DNA of 27,664 nucleotides from JBOGZD01 sp050697155 (GTDB lineage Bacteria > Actinomycetota > Thermoleophilia > Solirubrobacterales > 70-9), in NCBI GenBank assembly GCA_050697155.1, contig JBOGZD010000025.1, positions 1-27,664 of the forward strand. The letters are read 5' to 3'. The translations under genes and the position numbers were made by a program. Below are positions 7,215-14,199 of this stretch, in pieces. The notes under the pieces were generated by a model, which worked only from the letters and a program-made list of their open reading frames with translations, was not told where the DNA came from and ran no database searches. Position 1 is the stretch's first letter, and each line of letters opens with the position of its first letter.

Positions 7215-7959
7215 ATGGCCGCTTCGCTCCACCTCGCGCGCTACTCACCTCGGCAGCGGGACGAATGCTGCGCGCGATGTGGCACCACCGCGAGGTGCTG
7301 GAGGCAACGCCGGGTCTGGCCGCGGCACGGATCTGCCTCACGGCCGAGCTGGACACGATCACGGGCGGAACGCCGACGCCCACGCGGTGGGACTGCTCTG
7401 TGGCTGGGAGAGCGGCGAGGCGCGAGAGGAGTTCCTAAGCGACGCGACGCGGCTGCACCCGTTCCTCACCGGCGCCCGCGAGTCGTGGAGCGTTTCGCTC
7501 GATACCGTCAGGGTCGTACGGGGCGAGTGGCGGGGCTGGCGGCCCTCCACGGACGGCGTGGCGGCGCTCGCTCCGGACGAGCCGCTCGCGGTGATGACCT
7601 ACGGCAAGCTCCGGGCGCGGCACCTCCCGGCGTTCACCTGGAACAACCGGAAGGTGGTGCGCGAGGTCGCCGGCAATCCGGGGCTGATGATGAGGATCGG
7701 GCTCGCCGACCATCCGATGGTCCGCTGCACGTTCTCCCTCTGGCGCTCCGAGGAAGACGTGGTTCGCTTCGCCTACGGCGCAGGGGTCCACGATCCGATT
7801 CAGCGCCGCTCGCTCGATGTGCCCTGGGGTGGGGACTGGTTGTTTGCGCGCTTTCGCCCGGTCGCCTCGAGCGGCACCTGGCACGGTCGCGACCCGCTCG
7901 CCGACCGCCACGAGGTCGACATCAGGAACCGAGCTCAGCTCCCTCGAGCTGCGGCTTGA
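7215..7959 (+). pseudogene. CrtA-like (spheroidene monooxygenase family) gene with two frameshifts
   Basis: Three adjoining frames together give one protein. From ATG 7215 comes SLHLARYSPRQ; from about 7256 in the next frame comes MLRAMWHHREVLEATPGLAAARICLTAEL to TPTRW; from 7393 comes LLCGWESGEAREEFL onward to FARFRPVASSGTWHGRDPL and the stop at 7959. The closing FxRFRPxxSxGxWxGRDPL and the middle TFSLWRSEEDVVRFAYG are typical of CrtA-type carotenoid oxygenases as annotated in actinobacteria. Both breaks are repaired by adding one base (between 7254 and 7265, and at 7391-7392). Reassembled length is about 248 residues. It may be a real pseudogene, or intact with consensus errors, since both breaks touch GGG runs. 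Confidence 0.7.
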
Positions 7960-8042
7960 GCGCGGTCAGACGCTCGCGCCAGAAGGCCTTCATCCGCTTG
8001 GCATCTTCGGCGTCACCGATCCTCGCCGCGCGGCTGCCTACG

Positions 8043-9119
8043 ATGGCCGAGGTGACGATCGCGCACCTCGACATGGACGCGTTCTACGTCGCGGTCGAGC
8101 TCCTGCGCCGGCCGGATCTGCGCGGGCAGCCGGTGATCGTCGCCGGGCGTGGGCCGCGGGCGGTGGTCACCACCGCTTCGTATGAAGCGCGCCGCTACGG
8201 AGTCGGCTCGGCAATGCCGGTCGCCCGCGCCACGCGCTTGCTGCCCGCCGAGTACGTCCACCTGCCGATCGACATGGAGCACTACCGCGCGCGATCGCGC
8301 GAGGTGATGGCGCTGGTCGACGGGCTCGGAGCACCGACCGAGCCGATGTCGCTCGACGAGGTGTACCTCGACCTCTCGGCGACGGCGGATCCGGTCGCTC
8401 GGATGAGCGAGCTCGTGCGACGGATCCGCGCCGAGCTCGAGCTCGACGCCTCGGTCGGGATGGGCCCGAACAAGCTCGTCGCCAAGGTCGCCTCAGACGC
8501 CGAGAAGCCGCGCGGGTTCCTCGTTCTCACTCGTGAGCAGGCGGTGGAGCGGTTCGCGAGCGGGCCGGTGACGCTGATACCCGGGATCGGCCCGAAGACC
8601 GCTGCGCGCCTGCGCGGCTACGGCGTCGAGACGCTGGGCCAGCTCCAGCGCTGCACGCCGGCGGGGCTGATCGAGCGCTTCGGCGACAACCACGGTCGCG
8701 CCCTCCACGAGCGCGCCCACTTCCGCTCCGACTCGCCCGTCACCACCGACCGGGAGGCGAAGTCGCGCTCGGTCGAGACCACCTTCGACAGCGACATCGC
8801 CGAGATCGCCGAGCTCGAGCGGATCCTCGGCGAGCAGGCCGAGCGGCTCGCGGCCGGGTTGCGCGGCCGAGGCCTGGCGGGACGCACGGTGGGGATCAAG
8901 GTCCGGCTCGACGACTGGACCACGGTCACCCGGGCCAAGACGCTCGAGCACGCCACGAACGATCCCGAGACGATCGCCGAGGTCGCCCGGACCCTGATCC
9001 GCGCCTACGCCCCGCCGCGTCCCGTGCGGCTGCTCGGGGTCCGCGTGGCCGGCTTCGAGGAGGGCGGCAACAAGACGGCGCCGGAATCGGGCGAGTCGCT
9101 TAGCCTCCTCTCTCAATGA
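8043..9119 (+). CDS. dinB: DNA polymerase IV (Y-family)
   Basis: This 358-residue protein is a complete Y-family translesion polymerase. The first catalytic carboxylate is in HLDMDAFYVAVE (D10) and the second pair in MSLDEVYLDL (D105, E106). The thumb helix-hairpin-helix reads IPGIGPKTAARLRGYGVETLGQL (about 179-201), and the little-finger domain follows from about 240. It copies damaged DNA with low fidelity, normally held by the sliding clamp. The last residues (ESLSLLSQ) may be a degenerate clamp-binding motif (consensus QLSLF). The start ATG 8043 sits before the conserved first strand, and no strong ribosome binding site is visible. The frame is open far upstream, but that part is a shadow of the Aba4/CrtA genes. 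It shares ATGA with the esterase gene downstream. Confidence 0.95.
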   Translation: MAEVTIAHLDMDAFYVAVELLRRPDLRGQPVIVAGRGPRAVVTTASYEARRYGVGSAMPVARATRLLPAEYVHLPIDMEHYRARSREVMALVDGLGAPTEPMSLDEVYLDLSATADPVARMSELVRRIRAELELDASVGMGPNKLVAKVASDAEKPRGFLVLTREQAVERFASGPVTLIPGIGPKTAARLRGYGVETLGQLQRCTPAGLIERFGDNHGRALHERAHFRSDSPVTTDREAKSRSVETTFDSDIAEIAELERILGEQAERLAAGLRGRGLAGRTVGIKVRLDDWTTVTRAKTLEHATNDPETIAEVARTLIRAYAPPRPVRLLGVRVAGFEEGGNKTAPESGESLSLLSQ

Positions 9120-10381
9120 GAAGGGCGCGACTGGGGGCCGGGGTGTGCGCGGGGCTGCTCGCGGCGTGCGCACCGGCGGCGACGGCGGTGGCGGGAACGT
9201 CCGGCGACGGCGCCACCTACGCCGCGCTCGGCGACTCCTACACCACCGGTCCCTTGATCCCCAACCCCAAGGGCGAGCCGATCGACTGCGGGCGCTCGGA
9301 CCACAACTACCCGACCCTGGTCGCGAACGAGATCGCGCCCGACGAGTTCCGCGACGTGAGCTGTGGCTCGGCGCAGACCGAGCACATGGCCGAGCCCCAG
9401 GACGGGCTGCCGCTCGGCGGCACCAACCCGCCTCAGTTCGGCGCCCTGACCCCCGGCGTCGACCTGGTCACCGTCGGGATCGGCGGCAACGACATGGGAT
9501 TCGGCGGCATCGTCGAGACCTGCGTCACGCTCGCGATCCAGTCGGCCGGCCAGGGCAGCCCCTGCACCGATCACTACAACCAGGGAGGAGTGGACCAGAT
9601 CGCCGAGCGGCTCGAGACCGAGGTCGCGCCGCGAGTCGCGGACGTGATCGACGGGATCCAGGAGCGGTCGCCCGACGCGCGCCTGGTGGTGGTCGGCTTT
9701 CCGGACCCGGTGCCCCAGCAGCCCGGCTGCTTCCCGGTGGTCCCGATCGCGCCCGGCGACCTTCCTTACCTGCACCGGGTGGCCGCGAACCTCGACGCGA
9801 CGGAGCGGCTCGTGGCCGCGGAGGGCGGTGCGGAGTACGTCGAGCTGCTGACCGGCAGCATGGGTCACGACATCTGCCAGCTTCCGGGGACGAAGTGGTA
9901 CGAGGGCATCGTCCCCACCGCGCCCGCCTTCCCGGCGCACCCGAACGCCCTCGGGATGGAGTTCGCCGCCCGCGAGGTCCTGAAGGTGCTCGCGCAACCG
10001 GTCCCGAACCGGTTCCGGATCGTGCGCCAGCGGGCCAGCCGCCGCTGGCGGATCACGCTCAGGCTCGAGGCTCCCTACCGCGGCAGCTTTCGCGCCAAGG
10101 CCACCGCGACGCGAGCGCCAACCCCGAGACGCAAGCGCGGCGGTGGGCTGATCCGCTACGCCTCGGGCCGCGCCTTCGCCGAACGCCCCGGCAGGCTGCG
10201 ACTCCGGCTGCGGACCCGCGACGACGGCCGCGAGGCGCTGCGCGAGCGCGAGTCGCTGCGCGTGCGGGTCAAGGTCCGGTTCGAGCCGGTCGGCGGGGAG
10301 CCCCGAACGAAGCGCACCCGCCTCCGGGTCGGCCGTCAACTCCCCACGCACCGCGGAGCGAGCGGACCCCTCGGGACCTGA
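9116..10381 (+). CDS. Exported SGNH/GDSL hydrolase
   Basis: The 421-residue protein has an export signal with a possible lipobox (L15-A-A-C18). An SGNH esterase domain of the SEST type follows: block I GDSYTTG with nucleophile S41, block III GIGGNDMG with N125, and block V FPAHPNALG with H275. Several cysteines suggest disulfides, as in secreted actinobacterial lipases. From about residue 300 a basic, strand-rich region (RWRITLRLEAPYRGSFRAKAT..., RLRLRLRTRDD) looks like an added beta-sandwich domain; I do not recognise it. Substrate is unknown: lipid, acetylated polysaccharide or similar. Its ATG overlaps the dinB stop, so it is read from the same message, a surprising pairing of a repair polymerase with a secreted esterase. 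Confidence 0.85.
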   Translation: MRRARLGAGVCAGLLAACAPAATAVAGTSGDGATYAALGDSYTTGPLIPNPKGEPIDCGRSDHNYPTLVANEIAPDEFRDVSCGSAQTEHMAEPQDGLPLGGTNPPQFGALTPGVDLVTVGIGGNDMGFGGIVETCVTLAIQSAGQGSPCTDHYNQGGVDQIAERLETEVAPRVADVIDGIQERSPDARLVVVGFPDPVPQQPGCFPVVPIAPGDLPYLHRVAANLDATERLVAAEGGAEYVELLTGSMGHDICQLPGTKWYEGIVPTAPAFPAHPNALGMEFAAREVLKVLAQPVPNRFRIVRQRASRRWRITLRLEAPYRGSFRAKATATRAPTPRRKRGGGLIRYASGRAFAERPGRLRLRLRTRDDGREALRERESLRVRVKVRFEPVGGEPRTKRTRLRVGRQLPTHRGASGPLGT

Positions 10382-10455
10382 ACCGCGCAGGCGAGATCGA
10401 GCACCGCGCCGAAGACCGCGCATACATTCCGGCTGGGCCGATCCCGACCGGTGCA

Positions 10456-11478
10456 TCAGACGCCGAGCGGCCGTTGCAACCCGATGTAGGTCAGAAGGCT
10501 GCCCCGAGAGAAGGCGGCGAAGAGCAGGCCTGGCTCGGCGCCCGGTACGAGGACGAGCTCGGCTCGCGCGACCCGCAATCCCTCCCGGTCGAATGCCTCA
10601 GCGTGGGAGCGCATGATCAGGGTCCTCATCGGCTCGTCGCTGACCTCATCATGCGCGTCGGCGTCGAACGCCTCCTGCAGCGATCGGTGCGCGGCGTCGA
10701 TCGGCTCGCTCGACTCGTCGATCACGCAGAGCACCTCCCGCGTCGGCCCCGGGCCTGGTTGCAGGACTCCGAACGCCAACAGGTCGGGACCGACGTTCGG
10801 CAGGTGTGTGTGGTTATTGAGCACGAGTCGTGCCGCGACAACGTTTCCGAGGCAGTCGGCGGCGACCGCGATCGGTGTCGCCTCGATCGCCGGCTCACCT
10901 GAGTTCAGCATCCGAGCGCGAGCCAGGGCGGAGCGAGCGAGGACGATCTGCGATTCACCGGTTGCGCTTCTGGCGACGATCGATCCGAGGCCCTCCAGCT
11001 GCGAGCCCAGCGGGATCGACCACTCCGTGCCGAGGGCGAGCGTGGTCCACTCCCCGCCGTCCCGGCTTCGCGCCCCCGCGCGCTCGAGCGCGTTCTCGAA
11101 GCGCCCAGTGCTGACTCCGTCGAGGCGCAGGGAAAGTGCGTACGAGGTGGCGGTGGAGAGCATCGCCTTCGTCCTGAGCGGCTCGATGCCGATCCGATTT
11201 AGGGAGCTCTCAGCCCGACCGATCTCCCTGGCGCCCGGGCCGAGTGCGTCGGCAGCCCAGGAGAGCTGATCGCCAAGGCGTCCTGGCGTTTCGCGAAGCC
11301 GCTCGACGTCGACCCAGCCGTAGCCCGTGCCCACGGGGTCGCCGGTCCGAACAGTCGCGAGCACCGCCTCGAGGCGCGTCTCCGCGCCTGGCCCGCTCTC
11401 CTCGCCGCCGCAAGCAGCGATCGAGAGGGCCGGCACGAGGACCAGCATGGCGAGCGCCTGTCTGCATCGCAAGAGCAC
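10456..11478 (-). CDS. Putative lipoprotein of unknown function
   Basis: From GTG 11478 the 340-residue product begins with two arginines, a hydrophobic stretch (ALAMLVLVPALSIAA) and a lipobox cysteine (I-A-A-C-G-G), so it is probably anchored to the outside of the membrane. The rest is soluble and matches no family I can name. It contains repeated strand-helix patterns such as YALSLRLDGVSTGRFENALERAGA and GEWTTLALGTEWSIPLGS. An ATG at 11502 and another at 11448 are in frame; 11502 lies in the AT-rich promoter island and 11448 would lose the charged start of the signal, so GTG is preferred though it lacks a ribosome binding site. It diverges from the MarR-type gene and may be its target. Confidence 0.65.
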   Translation of the reverse strand: MLLRCRQALAMLVLVPALSIAACGGEESGPGAETRLEAVLATVRTGDPVGTGYGWVDVERLRETPGRLGDQLSWAADALGPGAREIGRAESSLNRIGIEPLRTKAMLSTATSYALSLRLDGVSTGRFENALERAGARSRDGGEWTTLALGTEWSIPLGSQLEGLGSIVARSATGESQIVLARSALARARMLNSGEPAIEATPIAVAADCLGNVVAARLVLNNHTHLPNVGPDLLAFGVLQPGPGPTREVLCVIDESSEPIDAAHRSLQEAFDADAHDEVSDEPMRTLIMRSHAEAFDREGLRVARAELVLVPGAEPGLLFAAFSRGSLLTYIGLQRPLGV

Positions 11479-11490
11479 GTCAGCGCAGCC

Positions 11491-11520
11491 GATAATATAC
11501 ATGCATACTGCATATAAATT
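11491..11520. promoter_or_regulatory. AT-rich divergent promoter/operator island
   Basis: This 30-base island stands out in very GC-rich DNA. It holds ATGCA-TAC-TGCAT (11501-11513), an inverted repeat, which also reads as the tandem pair TGCATAC/TGCATAT. TATAAA (11513-11518) is a -10-like box for the MarR-type gene, and on the other strand TATATT (near 11494-11499) serves as one for the lipoprotein gene. Binding and self-regulation by the MarR-type protein is the natural guess. Confidence 0.5.
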
Positions 11521-11558
11521 CCCGGGATGCCAACCTGCTCGGTGCGCTTTCACTGGCC

Positions 11559-12050
11559 GTGACCGACCGAATTCGCGCCTTCTCGGAGGAGGAGGCCGCC
11601 AGCGCAGGGGCGGCTCCAGCGGCGCTCGTCGCCATCACGACCTTCCTCGAGGGGTGCACGATCAAGCAGCTGAGCCGAGTCGTGGCGCTAAGCCATTCGG
11701 CGACGGTTCGGCTGGTCGACAAGCTCGAGGAGCAAGGCCTCGTCGTTCGTCGCTCGAGCGACGACGGGCGCGCCGTCGCCCTTCACCCAACCCGCCGCGG
11801 CCGAACGCGGGGAGCGGCGATCCTGGCCGCCCGCGAGAGGGCGACCGAGGATCTGCTCGGCGAACTGCCTTCGGACCAGCGACGAACCCTAGTTGGGCTC
11901 ATGGAAGAGCTGCTCGCGATCCTCGTTCATCACGGAGCGGATCCCTTCCAGGTCTGCCGCTTATGCGATGCAGATGCATGCGGTCATTGGTCCGGCCGGT
12001 GTCCGGTGACGGAGGTTGGACGGCAACGAGCGACCCCGGAGGGCGGGTAG
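11559..12050 (+). CDS. MarR-family regulator with cysteine-rich tail
   Basis: From GTG 11559 the protein has 163 residues. A winged helix-turn-helix runs through about residues 20-80 (LSRVVALSHSATVRLVDKLEEQGLVVRRSSDDGRAVALHPT), with dimer helices on either side. The end carries CRLCDADACGHWSGRCPV, four cysteines in the C-x2-C-x4-C-x6-C spacing seen in a subgroup of actinobacterial MarR proteins, possibly for metal or redox sensing. In-frame codons upstream of GTG read D-A-N-L-L-G-A-L-S-L-A, which resembles the normal start of this subgroup. The only near-start codon there is CTG 11508, so the true start is uncertain. Confidence 0.8.
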   Translation: MTDRIRAFSEEEAASAGAAPAALVAITTFLEGCTIKQLSRVVALSHSATVRLVDKLEEQGLVVRRSSDDGRAVALHPTRRGRTRGAAILAARERATEDLLGELPSDQRRTLVGLMEELLAILVHHGADPFQVCRLCDADACGHWSGRCPVTEVGRQRATPEGG

Positions 12051-12133
12051 AGCCTCGATGACCCGGAGACCTGTCCGATTACCTGGGAGCCCGGGCGGGA
12101 AGGGCAACTGATACGCGGGTTGCTCCGGGGATC

Positions 12134-13738
12134 TCAGCCAATGGCGAGGGCAGCCATCGCCGCGTTGCGGCCGTTGAGGCCGATCACGCTGCCGCCCGGG
12201 TGGGTGGCGGCGCCGCAGAGGTAGAGGCCGTCGACCGGGGTGTGGGCCGAGAGGCGGCGGTCCCACATCTGGTCGGGGAAGCATTCGCCCTGGAAGATCT
12301 GGCCGCCGGCGAGCCCGATCCGCTGCTCGATGTCGGGCGGGGCAAAGAGCTCGTAGGCCTCGACCGACGCCTCGAACCCCGGTGCGAAGCGCTCGATCAG
12401 CTCGAACACCTGGCGCGCGGCGTCCTCGCGCACGGTGCGCCCGTCGCCGTCGAGCGGCGAGTCCCAGCCTCCCGCCGCCGGCTCGAACGGCCCGTACTGG
12501 CAGAAGGCGCTGATCAGGTGGCCACCACCGGGCGCCGGGGTCGGGTCGGCGGCGGTCTGGGAGTAGAGCTCCGCGTAGGCGATCCGCACCTCGCCCCGCT
12601 CGCAGGCCGCGAATGCCTGCTCGGCCGCCTCGAGTGGCTCGACGCAGTCGACGGTCCCCAGCATCGGCCAGGTCTCACCGCCGGCCGCCGTCAACCGCGG
12701 CAGCTCGCCGACGCGAGCGTTCAGCTTCAGGGCGGGGCTGCGGACGCTCCACTCGCGCAGGCGCCGCTCGTACGCCTCGGGGACGTCCTGGCCGTCGAGC
12801 AGATGCAGCGCCACCTTCGGGTCGGCGTTGCAGAGCACGGTCCCGGCCCTGATCGCGGTCCCGTCCTCGAGCTCCACCCCCTCGTCGGGGATGATCGCGC
12901 CGACCGGGACCTCGCAGGCGAGGACGGCGCCCGCCTCGCGCGCCGCGTCGGCGATCGCGAGGCTGATCGCTCCCATGCCGCCCCTCACGTAGCCCCAGGA
13001 GCCAGGATGACCGTCGATCTCGCCCATGTGGTGCATCAGGTGGATCGACGCCGTCCCGGGCGTCCGCGGGCCGCCCCAGGCGGCGATCAGGCCCTGCGGG
13101 TAAAGCGCCCGCTTGATCCGCTCGTCGGCGAAGTGGTCGTCGAGCACATCGGCGATCGAAGCGGTGAAGACGACGTCGACCAGCTCCCGCTCGCCGCCGA
13201 GCAGCTCCTCGACCTCGGCCCGCGAGGGCGAGTCGCCGACCCAAGCGTCACGCTCGCCGTTGCGCAGCAGCCGGCGGATGCGGTCGAAGAGCTCGTTGTA
13301 GTCCCGGAGTCCGCGAACGTCGCGCTCGCCGAAGCCGGCCCCTCGCAGCGCCGCCGCGGTCCGTTCCTCGTCGAGGAACTGCACGAACGCCGTCCCGTCC
13401 TCGAACGGGATGTAGAGCTCGGGATCCCCGACGCGGATCTCGACCCCGCGTCGGCGCAGCCCGAGCTCGTCGATCACCAGCGCGTCCAGCAGCCCGACCA
13501 CGTAGGCGCACGGGCTCATCTCCCAGCCGCGGCCGAACGGCTCCTCCAGAGTGCACGCGCCGCCCAGCCGCTCGCGCCGCTCGCAGACCAGCACTCTGCG
13601 CCCCGCCCGGGCCAGGTAGGCGGCCGCCGTGAGCCCGTTGTGCCCGCCGCCGACCACGATCGCGTCCCAGTCGCGGGCGGCCAGCCCTGCGACCGGCTCG
13701 GGCAGCCCGATCTCCAGGCGCGCGGCGATCCCGGTCAC
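12134..13738 (-). CDS. Phytoene-desaturase-like FAD-dependent oxidoreductase
   Basis: The 534-residue protein has an N-terminal FAD-binding motif, IVVGGGHNGLTAAAYLARAGRRVLVCE (about residues 27-53), and a C-terminal motif, DGLYLCGAATHPGGSVIGLNGRNAA (about 500-524), typical of the CrtI/PYROXD2 group of flavin amine-oxidase-fold enzymes. This group includes true phytoene desaturases and many members of unknown substrate; the length and the GGACTLEEPFGRG segment place it nearer the PYROXD2-type branch. GTG 13738 is the first start; the fold begins about 24 residues later, so a shorter start cannot be excluded. It diverges from the SnoaL-like gene with only 14 bases between start codons. A carotenoid substrate is not shown by sequence. 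Confidence 0.85.
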   Translation of the reverse strand: MTGIAARLEIGLPEPVAGLAARDWDAIVVGGGHNGLTAAAYLARAGRRVLVCERRERLGGACTLEEPFGRGWEMSPCAYVVGLLDALVIDELGLRRRGVEIRVGDPELYIPFEDGTAFVQFLDEERTAAALRGAGFGERDVRGLRDYNELFDRIRRLLRNGERDAWVGDSPSRAEVEELLGGERELVDVVFTASIADVLDDHFADERIKRALYPQGLIAAWGGPRTPGTASIHLMHHMGEIDGHPGSWGYVRGGMGAISLAIADAAREAGAVLACEVPVGAIIPDEGVELEDGTAIRAGTVLCNADPKVALHLLDGQDVPEAYERRLREWSVRSPALKLNARVGELPRLTAAGGETWPMLGTVDCVEPLEAAEQAFAACERGEVRIAYAELYSQTAADPTPAPGGGHLISAFCQYGPFEPAAGGWDSPLDGDGRTVREDAARQVFELIERFAPGFEASVEAYELFAPPDIEQRIGLAGGQIFQGECFPDQMWDRRLSAHTPVDGLYLCGAATHPGGSVIGLNGRNAAMAALAIG

Positions 13739-13752
13739 GGATACTCACCGTG

Positions 13753-14199
13753 ATGTCGCAAGAGAGCACCGAGAACATCGAGCTGGTCCGCAGCGCCCTC
13801 TACCCGCCCGGGGCGCCGGACCTCGTCGCGATGTTCGCCGACCGCGATGCCGTCGCCGCGCGGCTCGAGCCCTATCTGCATCCAGACTTCGAGACGATTC
13901 ACCACGAGATGGCCCCGCCGGATTGGCAGCCGGCGGGCAAGGGGGTGCGTGCTCTCGTCGATGCCTACGCCGAGTGGCTGAGCGCCTGGCAGACGCTCCG
14001 CATCCATCCGGTCGAGTTCCATGACCTCGGGGATCGCGTGCTCGTGCTCGTCCGGATGACGGGTACGACGAAGACCCACGGCGCGGAGGTCGAGCAGGAG
14101 AGCGCGGTGATCGCCGGAGTGGAGCACGGCGTCGTCCGCACGGTCAAGTTCTTCACCCGCGCGGAGCATGCGCTCCGCGAGGCGGGGCTCCGGGGCTAG
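13753..14199 (+). CDS. SnoaL/NTF2-like protein
   Basis: This 148-residue protein begins with an S-x-E-N-I-E-L-V-R start, followed by the aromatic and acidic pattern of a SnoaL-like barrel (YLHPDFETIHHEMAPP, GKGVRALVDAYAEWLSAWQTLRIHPVEFHDLGDRVLVLVRMTG). These small proteins are cyclases, isomerases or of no known role. GTG 13750 directly precedes ATG 13753; ATG is preferred. Its stop TAG shares the palindrome CTAG with the stop of the convergent mmsA-like gene, so the two coding regions overlap by three bases. Confidence 0.75.
   Translation: MSQESTENIELVRSALYPPGAPDLVAMFADRDAVAARLEPYLHPDFETIHHEMAPPDWQPAGKGVRALVDAYAEWLSAWQTLRIHPVEFHDLGDRVLVLVRMTGTTKTHGAEVEQESAVIAGVEHGVVRTVKFFTRAEHALREAGLRG

Noticed and set aside
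6642..8042. Upstream extension of the dinB frame
   Set aside because: The frame happens to stay open through the Aba4-like and CrtA-like genes, but conserved polymerase sequence begins at ATG 8043.
12200..13753. 517-codon plus-strand frame
   Set aside because: It is antisense to the FAD oxidoreductase, whose motifs are unmistakable. Composition (repeated R, G, V, D) is that of a mirror frame in GC-rich DNA.
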